This document shows, piece by piece, positions 13,532 to 25,479 of a DNA stretch of 64,000 bases (positions are counted from its first letter, which is position 1; every line of letters begins with the position of its first letter). Made by a program: the position numbers and the translations under genes. Under the pieces are notes generated by a model. That model worked only from the letters and a program-made list of their open reading frames with translations, had not been told where the DNA came from and did not search any database. This stretch comes from Acestrorhynchus altus (taxonomy: Eukaryota > Chordata > Actinopteri > Characiformes > Acestrorhynchidae): the NCBI GenBank assembly GCA_034509495.1, contig CM067507.1, forward strand, positions 24,457,239-24,521,238, written 5' to 3'.

Positions 13532-13862
13532 ATCACTGGGACCTTTTAGTCGGGATGTGTCTGTTTTAAATATTACCCTGACAGTTAGGTTTTCATTTAG
13601 TAAACATCCTTATGTTTTACTGTGGGGGGCTACTGCTTCTGCCAGGAGACCCTGATCATCTTCTTAGCAATCAGAAAAATATCAGCTATAAGTAATAGGA
13701 AGGCAGATGGTTCTAGGACAATTTCTATTTGATTTTGTATGTTTTGCCAATGTTGCTTGAATTATTTGGACAGTCCCAAATATATATGTATATCACAGCC
13801 CATCAGCACTCATCTAAAATGTCAGCTGGTAAAATCTCATCTTAACCTTCCATTCAAATTTC

Positions 13863-13995
<133 letters not shown>

Positions 13996-14232
13996 CTAGA
14001 CAAGATTAATTTTGTGATTAAACAGGTCACTATTCTCTAGACTTCACTAGTCTTGTCTCATTCACTCTTCTTCTATTCGACAACTTGCTGACATCTTCCG
14101 CTGGCTATTGTTGGTTGCTGTACGTCCTCCTCCGCTCTCTTCTCCTGTCCTTTCTTCCTTCCCCCTCCTGTCCTCTCCTTTCTTTTCCACTCTGCTCTGT
14201 CAGTGCACTTCATGCACAGTAAAACTCCCTCA

Positions 14233-14235
<3 letters not shown>

Positions 14236-14302
<67 letters not shown>

Positions 14303-14355
14303 TTTGTCACGCTGTACAGAGCAAGCTGAGCCAAGTGGCCTAAGCAGAGGGAAAG

Positions 14356-14394
<39 letters not shown>
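14236..14394. repeat. (GT)n and (CT)n microsatellites
   Basis: (GT)~32 at 14236-14300, 60 bp of unique DNA, then (CT)~17 at 14360-14394. A (GA)~17 tract, complementary to the CT run, follows at 14770-14802. Confidence 0.95.
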
Positions 14395-14396
<2 letters not shown>

Positions 14397-14765
14397 TTCC
14401 TCTCTCTATCACTGCTGCAGTGCCACGCCTGCCGAAGACACAAATACTCAACAACTCAGAGACAACAGCACACACTGGTCCAGATTGAGCTGCTTAGAGA
14501 TTCAATACAAACAGGACAACATTGACAACTCCAATCTAAAGTTAAATTACAATAAATTCCACATTAATTACATTTCACACTAATTTATATTACTGTATCA
14601 TGTGCCAGGAAGACAAGCCAGCCATTCTGCTCCTGGAGGCCAAGCTGACCTGCCACAGTTACAGCAGAGAGAGAGAGCCTAGCAGAGTGGACATTGGGGA
14701 TACTTTTGTTATCTCCTGCTCCTGTTTGATCCAAGAAAAGGGACAGACAGTCAGAAAGACAGAGG

Positions 14766-14766
14766 G

Positions 14767-14803
<37 letters not shown>
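14766..14803. repeat. (GA)n microsatellite
   Basis: About 17 GA units, complementary to the CT run near 14360. Confidence 0.95.
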
Positions 14804-14804
<1 letters not shown>

Positions 14805-15249
14805 CTCATGATGCAAAGTGAGGGTGTGTGTAAATGGTAGAGTCACTCTGTATAGCAGGCATTCAGAAGGGACCGTAACTGTCGGCCATGTGTTCACTGA
14901 CAGCCTAGAGACCACAGGGCCGGCAGGCAGAAAAGTGTGCATGTGTGTGTGTATGTGCGGTCTGTTTGAGTGTGCACACAGAGGAACTGGTTAATGCATG
15001 CAGTCTGATTCAGACCAGTAGCTCGTCACAAGGCTTCCTCAAGTCCTTAATGAGCAGGCAGCCTTCTGCTGCGATATAGAGAAATTCTTATAGATACAAG
15101 AAACTACTTCCAGTCTTAGTGCTGCATTCACACACTTTCTATTACATGTGCTGTATTGGGCACAAAAGGAGGTGCTGACTTCATTGCAAATATCAAATTA
15201 CCTCAGTGGTACTAAAATGTGGGATTTGACAAAATTTAAACATGCACAT

Positions 15250-15507
15250 AGATTCACTGTGCTTGCACACAAGGGAATTTAACCTCTGCATTTAACCCAC
15301 ACAGTGAAACACTCACATTAGTGAATTCACACACTAGGGGGAAGTGAGCATGCATGCCCAGAGCAGTGGGCAGCCCTATCCATGGCACCTGGGGAGCAGC
15401 TGGGGAGTTGAGTATCTTATTCAAGAGCACTTCAGTCATGTCCTGCCAGTTCAGTAACAAGGTCACAAGGTTGGTTCCCTAACCACCAGGCCATGGCTGC
15501 CCCCTTT
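15250..15507. repeat. SINE-like interspersed repeat
   Basis: Contains ctctgcatttaacccacac, agtgaattcacacactag, gagcagtgggcagccc and accaccaggccatggctgcc. This word order is typical of a common dispersed fish repeat. It has no coding capacity and the family name is not assigned. Confidence 0.55.
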
Positions 15508-15509
15508 TA

Positions 15510-18068
15510 ACTGTCTAAAAAGTGGATGTAAAGTTTATTTGCCAATTTAAAGGGTCTATGGCATTTATCAAAAAACCTTTGTTTTTAAAAGTGTAATGAG
15601 ATATTTGAAAATCTGCAGATGCAAAATCTAGTTTGTATATTTTTTCACATTTGTTGTTTAGATGCATTCTATCTAAAAGTAAAATGTATTATTACCTTCT
15701 GTTCAGTTCTGCTTTATTTTAGATGGACAATACTGTTTTATTTAATAAACCACTTCTGTCTTTTCAGCTCTATACCATGGCAGAAGTCTTGAGATCATAC
15801 AGGTGGGTGTCTCCTACTGGAAAATGTAATGTGTTGAATGTACTTGATATACCTGTGTAGTAATTGTTTATTTACTCTATTAACACTAACAAAATAATAA
15901 ATAATGAAAAATCATTCTATTTGGTCATTTATGGTTTAATTATGTTAAATCAGTTGAGCTGTACAGAGATGTACAAGTACAAGCTGGTGATGTACAAGAG
16001 AAATCTGGAACCAACTTTGTTCTGCAAACTAGCTCACAGGATATATGCCAAATTTCTTTTTTACTGTATTTAGGTTTCATCATGTATATACATCTGATGT
16101 ATAAGATGTATGTGGTATAAGGAAAAACTCTTATTGCTGAGAGAGATTGTGTTAAAATGAGCTTAGCTGCCTAAAACATTACACACTACAGTATATCACT
16201 TCAACAAAACAATACTGGAGATAATGTATGGATCAAATCCTGTGGATTTAATGCATGACGTTGTTCAGACCACAGTCACGTTTGCCCGACATTCGTAATG
16301 CAAGTCATACATCAATGCTGTGCACTGATTTACATCATTTTGCATATCCTCATAATTAATAGCAATCAATTCAACGTACATGTCAAAGGAGGTTATATTA
16401 GTCAGTATTTAGCAATTATCAGTTATCAGTCAGTCCCAAGCCAGACTGTTGTAGCAATGCATAACATTCCTGAATGCCATCTTTAGGTAATGGCTGAAAA
16501 ATGTCCATCAACACTCTCTGCACCTGAAGCATCAGGAGGCAGGTGTATGTGAGTGAGAGAGACTGATGGAATTTTTTTCACCTTTATTTTCTCATCGTTT
16601 TTTTCTGTCACTTGTGCAGTTTGCCTTCAGCAGCTGCAGCAGGCTTGATAAGAGACTCAGCTCTGCTCCTGAGTTGCTCCCCTTCTAAACGACCGCCAAA
16701 CTCAATCTCACACACACAAACGACCACACGCATGCACATACGCATATACAAACACACACACACACACACACACAGTGTTTGTATGGAAGCTTGCACCCGC
16801 CTGCAGACTTGTTTACCATATTTTTGTAAGTTTATAAGATCATTCAGATGCATACCAGAACTTAATCCTACTTTACATTTTGATTCATATTACCATATGT
16901 TTAAAAATGTACTAGTATGCCAATGCAACATGTTGATGCACTTCACTTTTCACATTGTACAGAAACATCGAGAACAGTTTACTTACATAGGGACATCGTG
17001 GCACGTGTATTAGCAGTAAAGAAACATATATAAAAGGAATATTTGAGCAGTTTGTCTTAGTATATGCAAGATGATATAAAATATTTATGAAGTACATTAG
17101 TTTATATTAATATTAAAGCTCTTATTACTAAAAAGATTTTGGTCCATTCCAACACTATTATGATGCGTTATTCCCAAGTAAAGAGATCTAGTTAAGATCA
17201 CCATATTAGTTACTTGGTGCCTTCACACTAAAGTAAATTCCAGATAGATTTGTCATGTCAATAATATCTTGTATTATAATATGTGTTATTACACCCTTAT
17301 TGAGACAGACACAATTCAAAGTGTTACTCTGGCAGTGATCATGATTGATTTAAATGCCTGATTTCAATTGAAGTGCCAAAGCTATCTTTTAAGCAGTATC
17401 CCATGGGTGGCTGGGTTCTTTGTGCTGACTGTGAGTAACTGTGCGGAGCACCCAGGAGAGATTGACCAGTCTGTCAGCTTTCTGAACCTCGGACTGTAAC
17501 TAGCCATAGAGCAGAATTCTTGTCAAAGAACCCAGAGACACCAGCATTCTGCATCATCTCCTGGAGAGCTTTTGACTACTAACTAAAGTCATTAGCAGTC
17601 TAAGCATATTTGGCTTTTTTGAACAGGATTTTTCATGCATCATTCAATCAAGGTGTAATTCCCCAAGGTAAAAGAAGAAAACAACGCAATCAGCCAAATA
17701 GATGAAAAGTACTCTTCATTAGGCCATCTTAATTATTCGAATAAGTATATTATTTGAATGCTTAATGCCAGCTCAACATCTCTTATCTACATAATAATGA
17801 TATTTGCTTTATCTAGCCAGTATGGGTATAAAATGTTTCATCAAGATTGCTCATGGGGAGCAAAGTGTTTCAGACTGTGAAACACAGTTTAATGTTGAAA
17901 AATTTAACTTACAGGATTTCAAACATTTGAAATATATTATTGTGTGAAATAAATGAAAAACAACTAACATGCTTCTTCTAATTATGGTATATGTTATATC
18001 AGGATTTTGATTTGAACATTTCTGCAAATATAAAAAAATGTAAAATATTAAAATCCTCATGTAACATA
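15510..18068. other. gene-free spacer
   Basis: AT-rich DNA. A short (CA)n lies at 16748-16774. Nothing else is supported. Confidence 0.6.
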
Positions 18069-18070
18069 TA

Positions 18071-18728
18071 CAGTGCATCCAGAAAGTTTTCACAGTGCTT
18101 CACATTTTGCACATTTTGTTGTTACAGTCTTATTCCAAAATGAATTAAATTATTTTTTCCATCAGAATTCTACACACAATTTGAAATCTTAAAATAAAAC
18201 AACAATATAATATGTACATAAGTATTCAGAGCCTTTGCCATGACACTCAAAACTGAGCTCAGATGCATCTGATCATCCATCAGATGTTTCTACAGCTTGT
18301 TTGTAGTACATCAGTGGTAAATTCAGTTAATTGGACATGATTTGGAAAGGCACACATCTGTTTATATAAGGCCCCATTGTAGACAGCACATGTCAGAGCA
18401 CAAACCAAACCATGAGGTCTAAGGAATTGTCTGTAGAGACACGACTGTATCAAGACACAGATCTGGGAAGGGTACAGAAAAAATTCTGCTGTATTGAGGG
18501 AGGTGACCAAGAACCCAATAGTCACTCTGACAGAGCTACAATGTTTCTCTGTGGAAAGAGGAGAACCTTCCGGAAGGACAACCATTTCAGCAGCACTCCA
18601 CCAATCAAGCCTGTGTGGTAGAGTGGCCAGACAGAAGCCACTCCTCAGTAAAAGGCACATATATTTTGGAATAAATCTGTAGCATAAAATTTGAAGTGAA
18701 GCACTGTGAATACTTTCCGGGTGCACTG
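18071..18728 (+). mobile_element. Tc1-like transposon, internally deleted relic
   Basis: Terminal inverted repeats of about 35 bp: the left end starts cagtgcatccagaaagtttt and the right end is its imperfect reverse complement (ctttccgggtgcactg). TA dinucleotides lie immediately outside both ends (18069-18070 and 18729-18730), the Tc1/mariner target duplication. The 658-bp length is less than half of a typical 1.3-1.6 kb Tc1-like element. Positions 18405-18665 are transposase-derived but the HTH and most catalytic-domain coding DNA is missing. Confidence 0.9.
18403..18665 (+). pseudogene. Tc1-like transposase remnant
   Basis: The region starts with an ATG reading MRSKELSVETR in frame 18412. 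It then jumps, after a deletion near 18490, to a second frame (EVTKNPIVTLTELQCFSVERGEPSGR in part). It ends before any DDE catalytic residues. The wording of the DNA (gtcactctgacagagctaca, aaagaggagaaccttcc, ccactcctcagtaaaaggca) is characteristic of fish Tc1-like transposase genes. It is non-functional because of the internal deletion, frame loss and missing C-terminal half. Confidence 0.8.
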
Positions 18729-18729
18729 T

Positions 18730-19850
18730 ATGTCACAACAATAATTTCATAACTTGTATTTCATTATTTAGCTTTAGAAATGGGGTCAAATCTGGTTACA
18801 GTTTTATTGGTGGATGTTTTATTATAGCGTTTGAATTGTTAAATGTGTTGGAACAGAAATACACTTTTCAAATGAATTGGTTTTGTCTCAAACACAGACT
18901 TCTGTAAATGAGTTCACATGTTCACTCATTCTGTGTTGTGTGATGCATCCAGAATTTCATGTGAGAAATCGAAGGACAAAGCACTGTAAGGAACTGTCCA
19001 CATAGTCCACCTAATGACTAAGCAATAATGAAGTGCATGTGAAAGATTATAACTACCAAAGTAGTTAGAAGCCAGCATATCTGTTGGCATACAGAGGAAA
19101 TGTGTGGAAATTAGGACATATACAGTGAGGAACAGGCTGAGCTGCAATAATTCCATGTTGAAAATGGAAAATGCCTCACCACAGCACTGTGTTAAGATGC
19201 ACCATGTAGCGTCTGCAAGGCTGGAGAGCCTACTAATAGCTATTCAGTGAGGCTGTGTGGCCTCAAGGATTTCGAAAATTAAACTCAGTGTACATCAACC
19301 AGAGCAATTATGACCCTCAAAGGCTGCTGGTGGGGAGCAAAGAAAGTCAGGCATATCTCTGTCTACCTAGACAGACATGTTTTGCGTGCCCCTCTTTGAC
19401 AAACACATACAATGCCTCTGATGCTATGCTGCCTTAGTGTTCTGGCACGCCTCAGTGTCAAACCCTGGCACGAGCACTTCTGCATTTTCATCCGTTGGCT
19501 TTGGCATAATGCGGTGACATTCTTTGTTTGAAGGACATTGGCAGGCATCCAAGAGCCTCCACTCATCTCTCATGCCCTTTAATTGAAACCTTAAAGAAGT
19601 TCCCGGCACAAAAGCCCTCATGTGGGCTTTGTTGCAATTAGATTGAGCAGAAAATGGCAGAGTAGATGATGAAACAGGATTAGGCAGAAAAGCATTGCCT
19701 GTATATTAATATATGCTGCTGTGACATGATCGACTGTGCAGGAGTTAACAGGGATTGACCTGTTAAGAATAAAGATGAGGCAGGCAAATGGCAGAATAAT
19801 ATTGTGTGAGGAGATGGGAGTAGGTGAGTAGTGCAGATATATGATAATAC
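18730..19850. other. non-coding block, possible conserved element at 19200-19650
   Basis: 19200-19650 is non-repetitive, of balanced composition and free of transposon words. It lies 1.4 kb upstream of the mir-138 hairpin. Reading frames on the minus strand are open for only about 65 codons and lack splice context. It could be a regulatory element or part of the primary microRNA transcript. Conservation cannot be tested here. Confidence 0.3.
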
Positions 19851-20208
19851 TACACTGATCAACCATAACACTATGACCACCTTCTTGTTTCTACATTCAC
19901 TGTCCATTTTATTAGCTCCTCTTACAGTGCAGGAGCACTTTTCTTTGCATACTTTCTTCGCCTCCTTCCACCCCGACATTCAATGGTCAGAATCCTACAG
20001 GACCACCAGACCATATGTGGTTGGTGGGTCATCCTCAACATTGCAGTAACACTGGCATGGTGGTGGTCTCAGGCAGCACTGACTATGAGGGATTTAAACA
20101 TTTCAGCTGATCCACTCACACCAGCACCCACTAACACATCACCACCATGTCAGTGTAACTGCAGTGCTGAAAATGACCCACCACCTACATAATACTTTTT
20201 CTGTAGTG
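19851..20208. mobile_element. foldback / MITE-like element with Tc1-type end
   Basis: The left end (acactgatcaaccataacac, then tatgaccacc) is the terminal sequence of a widespread fish Tc1-like group. Inside, ggtgggtcatcctcaacatt...catggtggtg (20022-20062) is inverted relative to caccaccatgtcagtg...tgacccaccacc (20140-20187), giving a potential hairpin. A matching right terminal repeat is not visible, so the copy is truncated. Confidence 0.65.
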
Positions 20209-20384
20209 GTGAAACATGCATTGAATTAAAATTAATACCAAAGCAAGAGGATGAAAGTGTTTTGCAAATTTTGTGGCAGTAGAAGCAAAAGTCAATGTAG
20301 TTAACATTTGTCCCTTGACCAGTTTGGTATTAGGTTTAAGTGCATGGATATTCACTGCTATTATACATTTTAGATGGTAACTTC

Positions 20385-20385
<1 letters not shown>

Positions 20386-20432
<47 letters not shown>
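20386..20432. repeat. (AAT)n microsatellite
   Basis: About 15 ATA/AAT units. Confidence 0.95.
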
Positions 20433-20740
20433 TTAAAGCAGTCAAACCTCATGGACAGTGTATTACTCACATGTCTCACAAGTCAACCTCTCCGGGTCAG
20501 TTCCAATAATGGAGTGATGAGGTCAGCTTTAAACCGTGAGCTCAGAGTAGACTTTGCTACTCAGAGCTGTCAAGCTGCTCTGACCTCAGCATGCACTCAC
20601 TTTTGACAGAAAGCATTTCTTCAGTAGCAACATCACAGCTGGCTTACTGTGTAGACCCTCAGGTGTCTGGATATGTGATATATTGCCACTGTCACGACAA
20701 AATCTTTATAGAGGGTTAATGTAGATTTATATTACAGAGA

Positions 20741-20741
<1 letters not shown>

Positions 20742-20783
<42 letters not shown>
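20742..20783. repeat. (CT)n microsatellite
   Basis: About 21 CT units, 245 bp upstream of the mir-138 hairpin. Confidence 0.95.
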
Positions 20784-20786
<3 letters not shown>

Positions 20787-21027
20787 AACAAACAAACAAT
20801 TATATTAAAGCAAATAGTAATGAGAAAAGAAACAATGTATAATTGGACTTGAGTTGAGTGTCAGTTGATGACCGCTGTCTGACTGAATAAGACTGGCTCT
20901 TGTGTTTTTAATGTAGTGCACTCTGGTGGTACTGAGTCCTGTGTGTCTGTGTGTGTTTGACAGGTGAGAGTGTGCTGTGATCTGAAAGGGATGATGCAGT
21001 ATAGAAGAGGGAAGCAGACGGATGCTC

Positions 21028-21115
21028 TGGTGGGGCGGGTCAGCTGGTGTTGTGAATCAGGCCGCCGTGGTGAGATGGAACGGCTTCTTCACAACACCAG
21101 GGTCACACCCTACCA
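21028..21115 (+). ncRNA. mir138-1: mir-138-1 microRNA precursor hairpin
   Basis: Positions 21042-21064 are identical to vertebrate miR-138-5p (23 nt, starting agctggtgttgtgaatca). The facing arm at 21083-21104 (gcttcttcacaacaccaggg plus two) is miR-138-3p-like, with a T at its fourth base where the human 138-1 star strand has A. The two arms pair over almost their whole length around a 17-18 nt loop. The lower stem continues with tggtggggcgggt at 21028-21040 against acaccctacca at 21105-21115. miR-138 is enriched in brain and is known to regulate dendritic spines and cell motility. In human, mir-138-1 lies on 3p21 close to TCAIM, which is also the next gene downstream here, so the 138-1 paralogue is the likely assignment. 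The primary transcript boundaries are not visible. Confidence 0.96.
21042..21064 (+). ncRNA. mature miR-138-5p
   Basis: Perfect 23-nt match to the known vertebrate mature sequence; the seed is gctggtg at 21043-21049. Confidence 0.96.
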
Positions 21116-21489
21116 CAATCAGCAGCAGACCATATGTGCACATCTCTGCATATTTATTATAGTTATTGCATATTCTTATGCCATGACAACTTTTAACATT
21201 ATATGAGGTGTGTTTTTAATTTGTGTGCATTCATGCATTTTGGATTCTAGGAAACAGAACGTTTCTATCTGTATATATGTCACTATATCTCAAAACTGTT
21301 CAGAATGCAGATAGAACCTTATAATAAGAAGATTGTGTTGTTGGTTGATTACATTAATGATGTAAAAAGATTTTATTAAAGTCATTTTGGGCCATTTCTA
21401 TTTGTAAAGGTGGAGATACGATTTTGCATATATTTTTCAATTTGTTTAAACAAATAAATATCTAATGTGAATAATGAAAAATGTCTAAT

Positions 21490-21668
21490 CCAGGAGTGAG
21501 GAATTGAGGGCAGACATTCAGTACAGTGTGCTGATTTTGTGTCTCTAACACAACAAACAAACTGGGTAATTAACTGCTGAGCTGAATCAAATGTGTTTAA
21601 ACAGGAAAATCAGCAAACTGTGAAGGAATCCATCCCTCTGTGACCAGAGTTCCCCACACCTGGTCTAA
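21490..21668. repeat. foldback-type dispersed repeat copy
   Basis: Starts taatccaggagtgaggaatt and ends agttccccacacctggtct, an inverted pair related to the pieces near 5060-5190 and 58925-59090. Confidence 0.4.
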
Positions 21669-21799
21669 GCTCATCTCAAACATTTTTTTGTAAATGGTCA
21701 TGAAAGCTTTTCTTGGAGGATCATTATGTTGGCGTAATATTGTTTGATACCCCATTTATGTACAAAATTACAATATTGTGGTAAAAGGTAATTTGTTAA

Positions 21800-22085
21800 T
21801 TTAATAAAATTTAATATATTTATATTCATTTTAAGAGGTATATTTCAAGCTTTTTGTTTTAAAGTTGATACTGTGATTAGTAATCTATTCACATTTGAAT
21901 TCAAATTGTCTATTATTATTTGAGATTCTGGATTTCTGTTTTTCAGATGCTATAAATCATACTGATCAACTGTAAAATAAAAAAAATCTTGAAATGTCAC
22001 TTTATTTGTAATGAATGTAAAATATGACAATTTTTGAAAGAAACTGTGATCATGCATCAGCTTTTTAATGACATTTTAAATTTGA
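21800..22085. repeat. dispersed repeat, copy A
   Basis: About 280 bp clearly homologous to 34880-35155. Shared blocks include aaagttgatactgtgattag, taatctattca, tttgagattctg, actgatcaac and gtaatgaat...aaaatatgaca. The rate of difference suggests an old family. The type is not identified and there is no coding frame. Confidence 0.75.
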
Positions 22086-22089
22086 TTAC

Positions 22090-23549
22090 TACACTGCACT
22101 AGTAAATACAGTGTTGCTTTTTGTGCAAACACAAATTGAGAATGTGCAAGGCTTCTCGACTTTTCTGCTTTAGTTGAGATTATTATGGAGGGTTGCAGGA
22201 TGAATGCACAGCATCTACTGTAATATGTGTAAAACACATCTTTGAGAATGACATTTCCAGGCTACATGATTGAAGAGGAGCTTCGTGCACATTGAGCAGC
22301 ACTAATCTAACAACTAATTCCACAGCCTTCATTTGTATTAATATTCATGTGCATGATAATTGCCTGGCTGTGCTACAAAGTGTCCACACAAGCTTTGACT
22401 TGTCAGAAAACATTGTGTCATCTGAAGCAGCAACCCCATTCAAGAACAATAGCATATCTGCCTCTTCGATACATACTTTATAGATATATTGCTTTATACA
22501 GATGGTTTTACAGATGCAGTTAATGGAATACAAAGATACAGATATCTTGTCCTTCACAACTTCACCTTATTTTTTTCTTTTTAATTATCATTACCTTGAT
22601 TATTTAGGTTGATTTTAAATTTACAGTTGTTGGATTTTAAATTTGATTCTAAATGTACAGTAAAGTGCAGATTACAGTAAGGAATTTAGTGCAAAATATG
22701 CATTACATTAGTCAATAAATTGGTTAATAAAATTGAATCTCTATACTGAAGATTATTTTTTTTAATATTATTTTGAAGCATATTAGGTTTAATTATTTTT
22801 TTTTAACATATAAAGCAGAAGATATCATGAGAATAAGGTACAAAAATTTTGCTCACCTTGTTTTACATATACATTTCGATATATAGGATGTTGCTTACTT
22901 GTGGTGGTCCCTTCATTTGTAAGACCAAATCTGCCCCCTGGTTTTTGTTAATGAACCAGAGGGCTCACTGTAACACACAACAGACCAGTGCCACATGAAT
23001 ATGCCATGGGCAATTTTGTAAACAAAGTTATGATTTGCACTGCCTAAAAGCAGTGTAGCTGCTGAAAGTTGAAATAAAAAAATACAAAAACTCTAATTCA
23101 GTGCACTGTTTTCTTAATAAACACATTAAATGACAACCATCGCATTCCAGCTCATTTTCGCTCTTAAGGCATGTCACACTATACTGGGTCGTTTACCTAT
23201 TCGCTTACACATATATACTGTATTACTGAATGTGTTAAACATGCAGTATTATTGATTAACATAATCTTGTCCATAGTCTTTGTTTATGTTACAATAGTGT
23301 ACATTGCTTTAATAGCACTAATGTAATAACCAGATATATTACATAGTACAAGGATAAAAGCACTCTTTAAGTGTCAATATTCGTGGAATATTTTTCAACA
23401 ATTCTACCCACATACACTTGCCCCAAAACAGAGTGACCTTGAGAGTAGTCTCAACATTGACTTCAGAAGCAGATGGCTTTGTTATGTCAACAATTTAAGC
23501 AAACTTGTATGAAAAAAGGCTGCTTTACTGCATCGCTTTTGTGTGTGTA

Positions 23550-23617
<68 letters not shown>

Positions 23618-24475
23618 GGACAACAAATAGAAAAACAATAGGAGTATATGCTATTTGTGCCCTCTTGTGGGCTTTACTTGTCAGGTACTGTCAGTGCCTC
23701 TTCTATTCCAGATTTCACTGGTACAAAGGAAAGGTATTAAACAGTTGCATTCAGCTGTAAGGTGAGAACATTATGCTACATATTTGTCCACAATCGATGG
23801 ATAGATATGGATTTATATCTGTATCTATAACTGTGTTTCAGGGATCTGTAGAATCACTTTCAACTCACTTCTTATTATATCATTACTGCATGGCCAATCT
23901 TACATCTTTGAGTCTTACCTTTATTCAAGAAAATCCTAAACTATTCATCTACACATCAAACATTTCAACAAACAGGAACGTGCACAGGTAAGAGAAGCAT
24001 GTTCATTTCTCTAAATTTGATCATATGATATAGGTACATATGGATATGTATAGAAGTGCTAAAATATCTGGATAGAATGGATAGAAAATCATTGGCAAGT
24101 CAAATTTTGTCACATCACATTACACAAGTGTAAGGGTGAGCGAAAAACCTAGTAAAACAGATGCATAAAAACACAGGAAAATAAAATAATAAAGAGAAAT
24201 AAAGATAAGAATATACCTATGTATTATGAATAGAGTATTTACACATCACCTAACACTATATAAACATTACACATACATTGTAGGAATTCTGTGTTTATAA
24301 AAACTATAAAACAATGTTAGCATTATATGTATGTGTACTGGGTATAGAATTAGATGTAGCTGCAGTGTGAAAAGGCAGTGAGAATCTTTAATGGGAGCAG
24401 TGGGAGGGTCTTTGTTGGTGTGAAAAGGCAGGTGTGGTAAATTGTGATTGGCTGTCGACTTGAACACGGCTACTG
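22090..24475. other. gene-free AT-rich spacer
   Basis: An (AT)n tract lies at 23558-23611. No other supported feature. Confidence 0.6.
23558..23611. repeat. (AT)n microsatellite
   Basis: About 26 AT units preceded by a short GT run. Confidence 0.95.
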
Positions 24476-24675
24476 ACTGTTTATCAGCCTGGTGGCCTGG
24501 GGGAAGAAGCTGTCTCGGAACCGGCTGGTTCTGGTCCTCATGCTTCTGTACCTCCTACTGCTGGGCAGCTTTGAGAACAGGCAGTGGCTTGGGTGGGTGG
24601 AGTCCTTGATAACCCTCCGGGTCTTTCTCAGATAGCGGCTGGTGTATAAATCCAGCTGGGTGGTGCGCAACACTC
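24476..24675 (-). mobile_element. LINE reverse-transcriptase C-terminal fragment
   Basis: On the minus strand the frame reads STHPSHCLFSKLPSSRRYRS followed by TSRFRDSFFPQA. This is the conserved C-terminal region of fish non-LTR retrotransposon polymerases (D-x-x-HP, LPS-x-RRYR, NSFFP-type words). About 65 residues remain with nothing upstream or downstream, so it is a dead 3' fragment. The clade is not assigned. Confidence 0.75.
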
Positions 24676-24798
24676 TCTGCAGATTTTTTTCTCTTGAGTG
24701 TTAGTGATAGACCACCATGAATAACTTATGGTCATCATCCGGCATCAGTACCTGACTTCAGTAATGTTCTTGAGGTTCAATCAAATCCTCTTCCAGCA

Positions 24799-24802
24799 CA
24801 CG

Positions 24803-24836
<34 letters not shown>

Positions 24837-24837
24837 A
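24799..24837. repeat. (CA)n(TA)n microsatellite
   Basis: Short compound dinucleotide repeat. Confidence 0.9.
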
Positions 24838-24889
24838 TATTGAGAATATCCTGAAGCCCTTTACAGATGTGGTGGTTGGCTGTGTGCTG

Positions 24890-25320
24890 TACATGTGAGT
24901 CTTGGTACTCCTTGCTGCAGTGGTGTGAACTCGCCACTAGATGTCGCCGTCAGCCCCGTCAGCCCCGGAGAGGAGGCTCGGGTGTGTAATGGTGTCCTGA
25001 GTGGACTGGAGCGGCCAGGCTGAGTTATCCGAGCAGTGGCGTGTGGAGGGTGGTGAGAGGCGCTGTGTGGTGTTTGATTGTATCCGGGTGGTGAACGCAG
25101 CTGTCTGTGGGGTGGTGGTGGTACTGTTGTTGTTGTTGTTGTTGTTGTTGTGAGCTCAGGCTCGCTGCGGGTTAGCCTGCTGGCTCTCTGTCGGTTAGTG
25201 TTTGTCAGAGAGTCTGCTGGAGTGCAGGAAACTGAAGGTCCTCAGCCTGTACATACAAACATCTTCACCGAGTCCTGCTGCTCTCTTACAGCTAGCTGTC
25301 TGTGTGTTTAATCCGGACAG
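24890..25320 (+). promoter_or_regulatory. candidate TCAIM promoter / 5' untranslated region
   Basis: A GC-richer block with several CpGs (tgtcgccgtcagccccgtcagccccggag near 24944-24972, plus gagcggcc and tatccgagcag) in otherwise AT-rich DNA. It lies 1.1-1.5 kb before the first TCAIM coding exon on the same strand. A (TTG)n tract sits at 25128-25150. No TATA box is evident. The transcription start and any 5' exon boundary cannot be set from sequence alone. Confidence 0.4.
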
Positions 25321-25479
25321 TAGAAATACTCTGCAGGATTCAGGTTCTCCCTCCCAGCCCACTTCACCCTGAACTAACAACCTCAGACCAGTCTCTGCCC
25401 CTACCCCGACGGAGACAACTGACCACAGAGCAGCAGAGAGTCCACAGAGAAGCAGGGACACAACAGAGCACCAGGAGAG

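Noticed and set aside
18280..18726. 148-codon minus-strand frame
   Set aside because: Lies antisense within the deleted Tc1-like element and has no family features.
20964..21206. 80-codon frame across the mir-138 hairpin
   Set aside because: Overlaps a perfect microRNA hairpin and has no protein similarity; it is incidental.
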